Assembly: GCA_964398655.1 (NCBI GenBank)
Contig: CAYNNG010000026.1
Coordinates: 1-22,586 of the forward strand
DNA: 22,586 bases
Source of the DNA: SFFI01 sp964398655
GTDB lineage: Bacteria > Bacillota > Clostridia > Saccharofermentanales > DTU023
Direction of reading: 5' to 3'
A model generated the notes under the pieces. That model ran no database searches, was not told the origin of the DNA, and was given only the letters and a program-made list of their open reading frames with translations. This document shows, one piece after another, positions 1 to 8,159 of this stretch (positions are counted from its first letter, which is position 1; each line of letters begins with the position of its first letter). The translations under genes and the position numbers were made by a program.

Positions 1-515
1 TTGGTGCAGTGCAGCAAAATAGGCTGCCCGTCTGGCGTCTCATAGCCCGTGGGGAAATTTACAGCTTCCGACCTGCCGTAGCCGGAGAAATGAAAGTCTG
101 CGTCCTGGAGCCCGTTATAAGTTGTCGCTATGGTCCGGAAGATGCTGTTAGCCGGTTCAGCAAAGCCGGGGATGGCTTCTTTCAAGGCCATAGAGATGAT
201 GTCCGTATTGATAAAGACAAAATCTTGAAACAGGCCATAATTGTGTGAGGAAGGAGTATATTTCTTAGGGATGGACTGAGGACCATGACTGCCCACCAAG
301 CGGATATTCTTGGGATAGACATAGCCCCGGGTAGTGGGGTCTTTGAGCTCGAACTCTACCTCTTGGTCTACGTGAATATTTTCTAAACGGGCTTCGCGGT
401 CTGCCCAATTGTAGTCGTTAAAACGATAGGTTCTTCCGTCTTCTCCCGCAATCTCGCCGTAGAACTTAAAGCGTTCGTCTTTGTTTTCATCTATTTTTCT
501 AATGGTTCCACGCAT
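1..515 (-). CDS. Protein with cold-shock-like N-terminal domain, 3' end beyond the window
   Basis: This frame is open from an ATG at 515 to the window edge, giving 171 codons without a stop; the gene continues past base 1. An AGAGGGGG ribosome binding site lies about 7 bases before the ATG. Residues 1-75 (MRGTIRKIDENKDERFKFYG and onward, ending near YPKNIRLVG) have the rhythm of a cold-shock/OB-fold domain: a basic first strand, then G-E-I with a following dG..YrFN strand, then V.FE and a final strand. Residues after about 80 are not recognised. The OB-fold suggests nucleic-acid binding, but the role is unknown. It is transcribed divergently from the methyltransferase gene, with about 140 bases between the starts. 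Confidence 0.72.
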   Translation of the reverse strand, partial: MRGTIRKIDENKDERFKFYGEIAGEDGRTYRFNDYNWADREARLENIHVDQEVEFELKDPTTRGYVYPKNIRLVGSHGPQSIPKKYTPSSHNYGLFQDFVFINTDIISMALKEAIPGFAEPANSIFRTIATTYNGLQDADFHFSGYGRSEAVNFPTGYETPDGQPILLHCT

Positions 516-653
516 GAAATAACCCCCTCTAAAGATATCCTTATCATGAAAGCAACGACCTGATTATACACTATTCCCACTCATGAATATGGCTTGCAGA
601 TAGGGGCCGTACGTGTGAAAATTGGGAAAATACAGGGTAGCAAGGATCAAGCT

Positions 654-1919
654 ATGAATAATTCACGACCTTATCCACAATTCATTATTAGCAAAAAAGG
701 GACCAATTGGGTCAAGTCCGGCCACCCCTGGGTGTACGAGGGAGAAATCCTGCGGGCAGAAGGTTCGCCGGCCGGCGACCCAGATAGTCCAGTCCCCAAC
801 GGAGCCCTGGTAGACGTCAGAAGTGAAAATGGAAGCTTCCTGGGAACGGGACTATTGAGCCAGGAGAGCAAAATCCGCATTCGACTGATCTCCCGCAATG
901 CAAACGATAAATTTGACCAGGATTTTTGGCAGAGACGCTTTACCTATGCCTGGGCCTACAGGAAGCAGGTCATGGCCCCAGAGGATTTAAAGGCAGTCCG
1001 TCTGGTCTTTGGCGAGTCCGACCAGATGCCCGGGCTTACCGTAGACCGCTTTAATGATATTTTGGTGGCCCAGTGCCTTTCCTACGGGATGGACCAGAGG
1101 AAAGACCTCCTCTACCCGCTCTTGCTGGAAGTCTTGCGGGAGGATGGCCAGGAGATCAAGGGAATTTATGAGCGCAACGATGATAGCCTGCGTGACAAGG
1201 AAGGCCTAGCCCAAGCGAAAGGCTGGTTTGGCGAGGGTCAAGGGGGCGAAGACCCATCTTCCCTTTCTACCGTTACGCAAATTGTGGAAAATGGTCTGCG
1301 CTATGACGTAGATGTGGCCAACGGCCAGAAAACCGGCTTTTTCCTGGACCAGAAGCTCAACCGCCGCCGGGTAGCCGACCTGGCTAAAGGCATGGAGGTC
1401 CTGGACTGCTGCACCCACACGGGGGCTTTTGCCCTCAACGCGGTGAAGGGCGGGGCTAAACACGCTACCGCTCTGGATATTTCCGCCTCTGCCATTGCCA
1501 TGGCCCAGGCCAACGCCGCCCTCAATGGCCTAGAAGACAAACTAGATTTTGTTACAGCCAATGCCTTTGACTTTATGGAAGAAAAGCTGAAAAGCCGTTA
1601 CCGGCCTTGGAATTTTATTATCCTCGATCCTCCCGCCTTTACCAAGTCCCGGCAAACGGTAGGCAACGCGGGCAACGGCTACCGCAGGCTGAATTACCTG
1701 GCCTTACGCCTGCTCCCCCGTGGAGGCTATCTGGCCACCTGCACTTGCTCTCACTTTATGCCGCGCGACCGCTTCCTGCAGGAAGTCAACCAGGCAGCTC
1801 ACGAAGCTGGTGTCCGCCTCAAACAAATTGAATACAGGCAACAATCCCCGGACCACCCTATCTTGCTAGATGTTCCGGAGACTGCCTATTTGAAGTTTTT
1901 CCTATTTCAAGCGATTTAA
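654..1919 (+). CDS. rlmI: Class I SAM-dependent rRNA large-subunit methyltransferase, RlmI type (PUA + methyltransferase)
   Basis: The product would methylate a cytosine C5 of 23S rRNA using S-adenosylmethionine (RlmI acts on C1962 in E. coli; substrate here is inferred). I chose the ATG at 654 (421 aa) over an in-frame TTG at 594 because AAGGA sits 7 bases before it and family homology starts there (SRPYPQFIISKKGTNWVKSG). The N-terminal ~80 residues form the PUA RNA-binding domain with the typical GHPWVYEGEI. The methyltransferase motifs follow: LDCCTHTGAF at 250-259 (SAM site), LDPPAF at 324-329 (motif IV) and TCTCSH at 362-367 (motif VI, with the Cys expected for this family). E. coli RlmI is about 396 aa, so the gene is full length. 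The gene symbol reflects family membership; target base not tested. Confidence 0.88.
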   Translation: MNNSRPYPQFIISKKGTNWVKSGHPWVYEGEILRAEGSPAGDPDSPVPNGALVDVRSENGSFLGTGLLSQESKIRIRLISRNANDKFDQDFWQRRFTYAWAYRKQVMAPEDLKAVRLVFGESDQMPGLTVDRFNDILVAQCLSYGMDQRKDLLYPLLLEVLREDGQEIKGIYERNDDSLRDKEGLAQAKGWFGEGQGGEDPSSLSTVTQIVENGLRYDVDVANGQKTGFFLDQKLNRRRVADLAKGMEVLDCCTHTGAFALNAVKGGAKHATALDISASAIAMAQANAALNGLEDKLDFVTANAFDFMEEKLKSRYRPWNFIILDPPAFTKSRQTVGNAGNGYRRLNYLALRLLPRGGYLATCTCSHFMPRDRFLQEVNQAAHEAGVRLKQIEYRQQSPDHPILLDVPETAYLKFFLFQAI

Positions 1920-1974
1920 TTAGATCTCAAAAGCCTTAGGAATCATGCATCCATAGCCACCGCGATAGATTCAT

Positions 1975-2295
1975 CTATTGCCCGACCACATGTACTTTTT
2001 CCCGAAATTCCTGGTCTGTCGCGAGCCAGGATTGTGATTTGAGGTCAAAATCTCCTAAATTCTGCAGCAGAAGGTAGTCCGCCTCATTAAGTAGGTCTGC
2101 ACCGATGAGGCCTGCCAAGTATTCTGCACCACGTCAGAGGAAATTATACAAAATTTTAAATCTGCGTAATTCATGAAGCAGGGAAGTCTTTTCGTAAGAT
2201 TCCTGGATGCCAGCTATGCTATGCTGCATTAATAGCACTAAGTGATCGACAGCTTCCAGGAGTACAGTGTGCGCACCTTTGGTAGAAAGATTTTC
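1975..2295 (-). pseudogene. Decayed unidentified gene fragment
   Basis: The space between the methyltransferase and the esterase holds a minus-strand frame that reads like protein for about 105 codons and is broken by a single TGA at 2134-2136. It is bounded by TAG codons at 2296-2298 and 1975-1977. The translation has amphipathic helical character: VLLEAVDHLVLLMQHS..., then LLHELRRFKILYNFL, stop, RGAEYLAGLIGADLLNEA, LLLQNLGDFDLKSQ. There is no start codon with a ribosome binding site, so the 5' end is also missing. I do not recognise the family. It may simply be a chance open stretch, but the sustained protein-like composition on both sides of one stop favours a remnant. Confidence 0.4.
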
Positions 2296-2324
2296 CTAGG
2301 AGCTCTGCAGATAGGGGAGGCACT

Positions 2325-3953
2325 ATGAGTGTACGTAAAAAGATGCTAGTCTTGCCCTTGGAGGGCTGTACTTATCTGGCCAGCCTGCAGGACGATGTCT
2401 ATATCGTTAAAAATATACCTTATGCCAAGCTAGAGAGGTTTTCTTCGGGAGGCTTAAATATTTTTGGACTACCCCAGGATATAGAACCAGAGGAAGGAAA
2501 AAATCTTTGGCCTGAAAAATCCCGCCCAACGATAAACACTTCAGAACCAGGACCCATGTGCCTGCAAACTCCCAAACGCCAAAATGCCTATATGTCCGCT
2601 CAGTGCCAAAATTTGCAGATTTGGGCCCCCAGGCATGTGTTGGAGGGAAATAAGAAAGCCCCTGTTCTCTTCTATGTGCACGGCGGCTCCTTCAAAAGAG
2701 GGTCTAATCAGAACCCTGAGCTGGATGGCAAAAACATGGCTGAGGATCAAGAAATAGTCGTGGTAGAACCAAACTTCCGTATTGGTCCTTTAGGCTTTAT
2801 TGACTTCTCCAGCTTAGCTGACGAAGCTGGTCCCAATAGAGCTTTCTACGATCTCTTATCCGCTCTGCGCTGGGTGCAGAGGCACATAGCGGCTTTTGGC
2901 GGAGACCCTGGTAATGTAACCCTGATGGGCGAATCCTCCGGGGGCTCAATCGTTTCCATGTTTCCCTTTATCACTGAAGCCCAGGGCATGTTTGCCAAAC
3001 TGGTCGTTCTGTCCGGCATTCCCACCGCTTTTTCTGCCCTTCAAACACCCGATGATCGCGCCCAACGGTTTATAGATTTTGTGGGAGTTAAAGATATCCA
3101 TGAGCTCTACCAGCCCGCCATGTGGGATAGAATTTCCGAAGCAGTCGATCCTTTTACAGAAGTAATCAACTTGGGCGTAGCTACCTATACCCCCATGGTT
3201 GATAAAGGACTTATACTCGGCAATGCTGTAGCCCTCATGAAAAAGGCAGGCCAAACCGGTCAAACTTTAAGCGTGCCAATTTGGGCCAATATGACTGAGG
3301 ATGAGCTATCTATCATGGCAGTTATGCCCAAGATTTTTGGCCGTTGGGGCATGGGCGACATGATGGATCAAGCTTTTGTAGAGGAGGGCAGCGAGAAGAT
3401 CGCGACCATGAGGGAAATATATGAGGAGACCTACGGCCTAAAAGAGGCACAAACTCAAATTTTTTCCGACATGGTGATCCGGTCAGCGCTCATTTGGTAT
3501 ATGCAGTTTGCGGCCCGCTGCACGACCGCCTACCTCACCCGACTTGACTGGAAAAGCCCCCTGCAAAAGGCTAGCAAATTAGGGTCTTTCCACTCATCTG
3601 ATCTCTATCTCTTGTTCAACAACCTGCAAGGCAACCACACGGGCCGGGCCTTCTTTACGGGGGTAGGAGCCAGGGGCCGAGATCAAGTGTCAAACTATAT
3701 GCAGGCCGACCTAGGCCGCTTCATGCGAGAAGGCAGACTCACCGGGCCAGATGGCCAGGGCAATTTAGAGCCCTTTGATCCACAAAGAAACCTGCTCAAA
3801 TCTTATGACGTAACTTGTCGCCTGAAGCCCGTTTGGCCCCCTGCCTTGGATCAGGCCTGGAGGGAAACTAATTATTACCAGATCGTGACTGATGAAGGTG
3901 GGCTAGAGTTTTCATTACCTACTTCCCCAGAGACTGAACCAGGAAACGTGTAA
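2325..3953 (+). CDS. Type-B carboxylesterase / para-nitrobenzyl-esterase family hydrolase
   Basis: This 542-aa alpha/beta hydrolase is expected to cleave carboxylic esters. Recognisable features in order: IPYAKLERF near residue 31 (family hallmark near the N-terminus), VHGGSFKRGS forming the oxyanion hole, FGGDPGNVTLMGESSGG with nucleophile Ser204 in G-E-S-S-G, the acid Glu327 in MTEDEL, and His423 in SFHSSDLYLLF (usual FHG.EL.Y.F). The triad is complete. The usual SEDCLYLN motif is altered to SAQCQNLQ. No signal peptide is seen, so it is probably cytoplasmic. GGGGAGG lies 5 bases before the ATG. It stands alone with long non-coding stretches on both sides. Substrate unknown. Confidence 0.87.
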   Translation: MSVRKKMLVLPLEGCTYLASLQDDVYIVKNIPYAKLERFSSGGLNIFGLPQDIEPEEGKNLWPEKSRPTINTSEPGPMCLQTPKRQNAYMSAQCQNLQIWAPRHVLEGNKKAPVLFYVHGGSFKRGSNQNPELDGKNMAEDQEIVVVEPNFRIGPLGFIDFSSLADEAGPNRAFYDLLSALRWVQRHIAAFGGDPGNVTLMGESSGGSIVSMFPFITEAQGMFAKLVVLSGIPTAFSALQTPDDRAQRFIDFVGVKDIHELYQPAMWDRISEAVDPFTEVINLGVATYTPMVDKGLILGNAVALMKKAGQTGQTLSVPIWANMTEDELSIMAVMPKIFGRWGMGDMMDQAFVEEGSEKIATMREIYEETYGLKEAQTQIFSDMVIRSALIWYMQFAARCTTAYLTRLDWKSPLQKASKLGSFHSSDLYLLFNNLQGNHTGRAFFTGVGARGRDQVSNYMQADLGRFMREGRLTGPDGQGNLEPFDPQRNLLKSYDVTCRLKPVWPPALDQAWRETNYYQIVTDEGGLEFSLPTSPETEPGNV

Positions 3954-4024
3954 ACCGCCCTGAAAAAATACAGCTAGTGGGCGATATGGACTCTTTGTAC
4001 TTCTTACTTCCTGTTTTTTCTTAC

Positions 4025-4195
4025 AAATTTGCAGCTTATGTAGGTCACCCGCTCAGCTCCTGTTTTCGTCACTACATATTTATGCATTTAATCAGTAATT
4101 ATTGGGGTTCCGGCGTATAAATATACCTGACGTCCGTGTTGAACGCGAATTGCACTTCCAGATGATTTGTTGTACCCTACATTACCTGCAAAATT
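4025..4195. repeat. Dispersed TTTGCAG-N-TAATG repeat, facing pair (locus A)
   Basis: A forward copy, AAATTTGCAGCTTATG at 4025-4040, faces an inverted copy, CATTACCTGCAAAATT at 4180-4195 (complement AATTTTGCAGGTAATG), 139 bases apart. The interior shares short blocks with locus B near 8143-8261: CCAGATGATTTG versus CCAGATGATGGG, and ATGCATTTAATCAGTAA versus ATGCATTATTCCCAGTAA. It lies between the esterase and the transporter remnant. Confidence 0.5.
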
Positions 4196-4300
4196 GTAAG
4201 AAATCCCAAGAAGTTGAGTCTATCTCAGCCCTCAAAGTACCTGTAGCATAATTTTTCCCTAAACGCAAACATTGGGCATAGCTTATTTTCCACCACCGAG

Positions 4301-4316
4301 CCCTATAATAATAGGG
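4301..4316. promoter_or_regulatory. Palindrome CCCTATAATAATAGGG containing a TATAAT box
   Basis: A perfect 6-bp inverted repeat with a 4-base loop encloses TATAAT at 4304-4309, about 120 bases before the transporter start. This would fit a -10 box overlapped by an operator. No good -35 is seen at 17 bases, so the promoter role is a guess. Confidence 0.3.
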
Positions 4317-4331
4317 TTTAAGAGGAGGTGC

Positions 4332-4351
4332 GCTTGCAGGGCTCTGCAAGC
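4332..4351 (+). other. Perfect 8-bp hairpin in the leader of the transporter remnant
   Basis: GCTTGCAG and CTGCAAGC pair exactly around a GGCT loop in what would be the 5' untranslated leader. No T-run follows, so it is not a typical terminator. I could not match the leader to a known metal riboswitch. Confidence 0.35.
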
Positions 4352-4428
4352 AAGGCCCCCCAGAGAAAGGCAAGGAAGCCGAGCGCAAGCTAGTAAAGGC
4401 ACTAGTAGAAACAAGGGAGGCTCAAACC

Positions 4429-4949
4429 ATGGCTAAGGACGGATTGAATATATCAGCTCCATGATCGTAGCTGCGATTGTCCTCTATGCGGGTATTGCTT
4501 CTTTAGTTGAGTCAATTAAGAAGATTATTAATCCTAGCGTGGCGGACTACAGCACGACCTCAATTATCATTCTGGAACTTCCCGATACCATGACGGTAGA
4601 TGAAGTTGACCTCCTCACCCGGAGAATCCAGCTTAAGGTTTATAAGAAGACCGGCATCATCTTAACCGGGGTGGGAGTTTATTCTTACAACACCAAAAAT
4701 GAAGAAGCCGCTCAAATTCGCAACGCCGTCCAGAAGGCTATTTTGTCCCACGATTGGGCCCTGCAAATCCACGGCTTTTATGCAGATACCGCAAAGAAAG
4801 CCATCCGTTTTGACGTAGTACTCAGCTTCGACATTACGCGCGAGGAAGCCCTCCGCATTATGATGCCAGAAGTGAAAAGCTTGTACCCAGATTATGACGT
4901 GCAAATTCTGCCAGATATTGACCTTTCGGATATGGATCACTCAAACTAG
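4429..4949 (+). pseudogene. Cation diffusion facilitator (CDF) transporter with two deletions
   Basis: CDF proteins export divalent metals (Mn, Zn, Fe, Co) by proton exchange and normally have six membrane helices plus a cytoplasmic C-terminal domain. Here a strong AAGGGAGG site and ATG GCT AAG at 4429 are followed within a few codons, in a different frame, by GRIEYISSMIVAAIVLYAG, the conserved GHGRIEY start of helix 3. So helices 1-2 are missing. The same open frame runs through SIKKIINPSVADYSTTSIII and then jumps to LELPDTMTVDEVDLLTRRIQ, which belongs deep in the cytoplasmic domain. Helices 4-6 are therefore absent. The C-terminal part up to LPDIDLSD looks complete, and 4461-4949 stays open (162 aa). 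It cannot transport with one helix; whether the fragment is made is unknown. Confidence 0.75.
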
Positions 4950-4991
4950 TAGCTAGATAATTTGCCAGCCGCTAAATAGTTTGGATGAGAT

Positions 4992-6266
4992 ATGATTAAG
5001 TCAATCGAAGATTTTGGAAATTTCATAGAGAAAATGGCAGTGGACTCGCCGGAAAAGGCCAGATGGTGGCTCCTATGGGGCTACAAACTTTACGGCTGGT
5101 CACTTAAGTTTTTCCCAGATAAGAGGCTGCCGCAAGCCAAGCAAAAGTCGGCGCTTTACTTGAATAAAACCATCAGGACTGTCTTTGAAGACCCGGAGGA
5201 TGTCGCCCTAGTCAATATCTTCATGCCTTGCGAAATGCTGGAGGCCTTGGACATAGTGCCCATGTGCGCGGAACTCTTATCCGGCTTCTTGGCGGGAACT
5301 TATTGCGAGGGAGTTTTCGCCCAGGCAGCGCAAAAGGAAGGCATCGCGGAAACCTACTGTTCTTATCACAAGGTTTTCCTCGGGACTGCCTACACCAAGC
5401 TCCTCCCCCCGCCCAGAGCCATCATCAACACCTCCTTTGTCTGCGACGCCAATAACCTAACCTTTCGCGAACTCGCATCCGAGCTGCAAATCCCCCATTA
5501 CTATATTGACGTACCTCGAGACCAGTCCGATGAAAGTGTCCAATACGTGGCAGACGAGCTGAGAGAGGCCGGTCAGTTCCTGGAGGAAGTCACAGGCAAA
5601 AGTCTGGACGAAGACAGGCTAAAGGCAGGAGTCGCCCGGTCTCAGCAAAGTATTGACCTTTTTAAGCAGATTCTCGCAAAGAAGCGGGATTATTACTTGC
5701 CCAGCGATATAACCAGCGAGATGTATGAGATCTATCTCACGCATTGTGGCTTGGGCACCGACATGTGCTGCGACTATGCTCAAACCTATCTGCAGGATTT
5801 TGCCTCCGCTAAAAAATTTACCGGCACCAAGATCTTGTGGCTGCACGTCCTACCCCACTGGCAAAAGCCCGTGATCGAGCTCTTTAACTTTAATGAGGAC
5901 TGCCAGATCATCGCCTGCGATATGAATTTTGAAAATTTAGTAGACCTGGATCCAGAAAAGCCCTATGAAAGCATGGCCAGGCGCCTGGTCTACAGCCATT
6001 GGAACTCCGGAAAATCTCGTGTAAACCAGGCTGTAAAAATGGGTAAATACTTGCGGGTAGATGGCGTGGTATGTTTTTGCCAGTGGGGCTGCAAGCAAAC
6101 CCTGGGCCTGGCCGGACTATTTCAGGAGGCCTTTGCGGAGGAGGATATTCCTCTCCTGGTTTTGGACGGGGACGGGGTAGACCGCACCAATACCTCTGAC
6201 GGCCAAGTTTCCACGCGTTTGAACGCCTTTATTGAGATGGTGAAAGGACACAAGCATGCAAAATAG
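4992..6266 (+). CDS. 2-hydroxyacyl-CoA dehydratase family subunit (HgdB/FldC/BcrB-like)
   Basis: Members of this family bind a [4Fe-4S] cluster and, after ATP-driven one-electron activation, dehydrate 2-hydroxyacyl-CoAs or reduce aromatic acyl-CoAs. The 424-aa protein shows the family pattern: NIFMPCEMLEALDIVPMCAE near residues 75-95, an IAETYCSYHK segment, INTSFVCDANN near 150, PHYYIDVPRDQS near 170-180, and the late block RVDGVVCFCQWGCKQT ending in STRLNAFIEM. The three cysteine positions typical of cluster ligands are present, plus extras. ATG at 4992 has only a modest GGATGAGA site. Its stop overlaps the next gene by 11 bases, so the two are translationally coupled and probably form the dehydratase together. 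The substrate cannot be read from sequence. Confidence 0.82.
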   Translation: MIKSIEDFGNFIEKMAVDSPEKARWWLLWGYKLYGWSLKFFPDKRLPQAKQKSALYLNKTIRTVFEDPEDVALVNIFMPCEMLEALDIVPMCAELLSGFLAGTYCEGVFAQAAQKEGIAETYCSYHKVFLGTAYTKLLPPPRAIINTSFVCDANNLTFRELASELQIPHYYIDVPRDQSDESVQYVADELREAGQFLEEVTGKSLDEDRLKAGVARSQQSIDLFKQILAKKRDYYLPSDITSEMYEIYLTHCGLGTDMCCDYAQTYLQDFASAKKFTGTKILWLHVLPHWQKPVIELFNFNEDCQIIACDMNFENLVDLDPEKPYESMARRLVYSHWNSGKSRVNQAVKMGKYLRVDGVVCFCQWGCKQTLGLAGLFQEAFAEEDIPLLVLDGDGVDRTNTSDGQVSTRLNAFIEMVKGHKHAK

Positions 6267-7911
6267 GTCAGATCGCCTACTCTACTACATTTGTAAGTAC
6301 ACCCCCGTGGAACTCCTCGCCTCCTACGGGTTTAACCTAGAACGTTTTGATCCCGAATTGGATGGCTATGCCTGTGGTGACGCTTGCGGTGAAACTTTGG
6401 TACACCCTAATCTTTGCGGCTATGGTCAGGCCATCTTAAATGCCGTAGAAGATGGCAATGTGACTCAGCTCTTCCTGGTCAATTGTTGCGATGTCTGTAG
6501 GAGAGTCTATGACATTTTGCGTGCCCAACATAAGCTGGACTTTTTGTATCTCATGGACCTTCCTCATAAGAAAGGCCCTGCGGAAGTAAAGCAGCTGCGC
6601 AAAGAGCTGCTGCGCCTCAACTCTTACCTGCAGGACATCACCGGCCAGAACTTGGAGGAAGCTCAGGCGAGGAAGCTGTGGCAAGATGGCAGAGCCTGCG
6701 CCCAAGCAGGTCGGCCCAAGCAGGACCATCTTGTCCTGACAGGTGCCCACGGCAATGCCAGCCTGAAGGAGAAAATTGAAGATCTAACGCAGCTGCCGGT
6801 CTTGGACGATACCTGCAATGGTAACCGCGAGCTCGCCGCTGAGGCCGGCGAAGAATTCTTCCAGGATTACAGCGCCGCCCTGCTCTCCCAACCAAATCCT
6901 TGCATGCGAATGCAGTTCTCGCGGCCTGAAGACCCTCAAGGTTTGGGCACGATTTGTCATACCATTAAATTTTGTGACTACTATAGTTTTCAGTATAAAA
7001 ATTTGCGCGGCCAAGCTGAGCCGCTGCTAAAAATAGAGACCGACTGCACAGCGCAAAGCCAGGGGCAAATTACTACCCGGCTAGAAGCATTCGCAGAACA
7101 AATTAAGCCTAAAATAGTGAAGAAATCCGTGGGCAAAGAGGCTAAGTATGTCTGTGGCATAGACTCTGGGTCTTCCAGTACCAATGCCGTGATCTTAGAC
7201 GATAAGAAAAATATTGTGGGCTCCTCCATTTTAGCCACCGGAGGCGGGGCCGCAAAAAGCGGCCAGCAAGCTTTTTCCGAGGCTCTGGCCGCGGCTGGCC
7301 TGCAAAAGAAGGACATCTCGCAGGTTATTACCACAGGCTATGGCAGAAATAACCTCCAGCTTGCGGATTCCTCTATCACCGAGATCACCTGCCACGCCAA
7401 GGGAGCAAGCTTCCTCTACCCTCAGGCGCGAACCGTCATTGATATCGGGGGCCAGGATTCTAAGGTCATCGTGCTAGATGCCGAGCACAATGTTGTGAAT
7501 TTCGTGATGAACGATAAGTGCGCCGCGGGGACAGGCCGCTTTTTAGAAACCATGGCTAAGACCCTGGATCTAAGCATGGAAGACATGAGCGTCCTCGGCC
7601 TGCGCTGGAAAAAGCCGGTTACTATCTCCAGTACCTGCACCGTTTTTGCCGAGTCGGAGGTCGTCTCCCTAATCGCCCAAAATACCGCCCTGCCCGACAT
7701 CATCAACGGCCTCAACCAATCCATCGCCTCTAAAACCCTCTCCTTGGTCAAGCGGGCCAAGGGCCAAGCCCCCTACATTATGACCGGCGGTGTAGCCAGC
7801 AATGTGGGCGTAGTCCAAGCCCTGGAAAAGGAGCTGGGCGAAAACATCTACGTACCCCAGGAAGCTCAGCTGTGCGGGGCCCTGGGCGCCGCCCTCTTTG
7901 CGTTGGAATAG
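6256..7911 (+). CDS. Fused dehydratase-like subunit and CoA-enzyme activase (BcrAD/BadFG ATPase)
   Basis: The 551-aa protein has two parts. Residues 1-290 resemble a 2-hydroxyacyl-CoA dehydratase subunit (ELLASYGFNLERF, FLVNCCDVCRRVYD, DTCNGNRELA, and a terminal QITTRLEAFAEQI). Residues 297-551 are a full activase of the ASKHA ATPase fold: GIDSGSSSTNAVILDD (phosphate 1), TGYGRNN, IDIGGQDSKVI (phosphate 2), DKCAAGTGRF with Cys422, CTVFAESEVVS with Cys461, and a final MTGGVASNVGVV. Cys422 and Cys461 are 39 residues apart, the same spacing as the cluster-bridging cysteines 127 and 166 of HgdC. The activase is normally a separate homodimer that passes one high-energy electron per ATP hydrolysis to the dehydratase; here it is tied to one subunit. 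AAAGGAC precedes the ATG inside the upstream gene. Confidence 0.85.
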   Translation: MQNRSDRLLYYICKYTPVELLASYGFNLERFDPELDGYACGDACGETLVHPNLCGYGQAILNAVEDGNVTQLFLVNCCDVCRRVYDILRAQHKLDFLYLMDLPHKKGPAEVKQLRKELLRLNSYLQDITGQNLEEAQARKLWQDGRACAQAGRPKQDHLVLTGAHGNASLKEKIEDLTQLPVLDDTCNGNRELAAEAGEEFFQDYSAALLSQPNPCMRMQFSRPEDPQGLGTICHTIKFCDYYSFQYKNLRGQAEPLLKIETDCTAQSQGQITTRLEAFAEQIKPKIVKKSVGKEAKYVCGIDSGSSSTNAVILDDKKNIVGSSILATGGGAAKSGQQAFSEALAAAGLQKKDISQVITTGYGRNNLQLADSSITEITCHAKGASFLYPQARTVIDIGGQDSKVIVLDAEHNVVNFVMNDKCAAGTGRFLETMAKTLDLSMEDMSVLGLRWKKPVTISSTCTVFAESEVVSLIAQNTALPDIINGLNQSIASKTLSLVKRAKGQAPYIMTGGVASNVGVVQALEKELGENIYVPQEAQLCGALGAALFALE

Positions 7912-7996
7912 GCCGTCATTGCACTTGGAAGAGCTTCATTTGCCTTCCGAGAGCCGTGAGAGTACTACCCAATTCTGATAAGCCATCTAGGCCAGA

Positions 7997-8159
7997 AAAT
8001 TTGCAGCTAATGGAAGACTGGACTCCTCCACCTCACCACTCCCTGCTCCATCTTTCTCGTTCAGCAGGCAAATTTGCAGCTAATGGAAGACTGGGCTCCT
8101 CTACCTCACCTATCCCTGCTCCATCTTTCTCGTTCAGCAGGCAAATTTGCAGCTAATGG
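7997..8159. repeat. 73-bp tandem repeat, two full copies plus a partial third
   Basis: Copies run 7997-8069 and 8070-8142, with a partial third at 8143-8159. The two full copies differ at four positions by eye. Each starts AAATTTGCAGCTAATGGAAG and ends CTTTCTCGTTCAGCAGGC. The first 17 bases of each unit are the dispersed TTTGCAG-N-TAATGG motif, so three forward copies of that motif recur at exact 73-base steps. Confidence 0.9.

Larger units (their letters stand above)
3954..4428. other. Non-coding stretch with repeat copies and a possible leader for the decayed transporter
   Basis: No gene is supported in these 475 bases. A copy of the dispersed repeat lies at 4025-4040 (AAATTTGCAGCTTATG) and an inverted copy at 4180-4195 (CATTACCTGCAAAATT). 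The right part contains a palindrome at 4301-4316 and a hairpin at 4332-4351, followed by the ribosome binding site of the broken cation transporter gene. Confidence 0.6.

Noticed and set aside
9..248. A 79-codon plus-strand frame at the left edge
   Set aside because: It lies antisense to the edge-truncated cold-shock-like gene, which has a proper start and ribosome binding site.
4320..4428. NiCo (czcD) or Mn (yybP-ykoY) riboswitch in the transporter leader
   Set aside because: A hairpin is present but I could not find the conserved core bases of either class.
4992..6266. Specific naming as (R)-2-hydroxyglutaryl-CoA dehydratase or benzoyl-CoA reductase
   Set aside because: The family is clear but the substrate is not; the fused partner differs from the characterised enzymes and no pathway neighbours are present.
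7872..8156. A 94-codon plus-strand frame across the 73-bp repeat
   Set aside because: It overlaps the activase gene end, has no ribosome binding site, and its repeated peptide is only a translation of the non-coding tandem repeat.
7997..8159. CRISPR array
   Set aside because: Units are 73 bases with no unique spacers, the repeats are contiguous and no cas genes are present.
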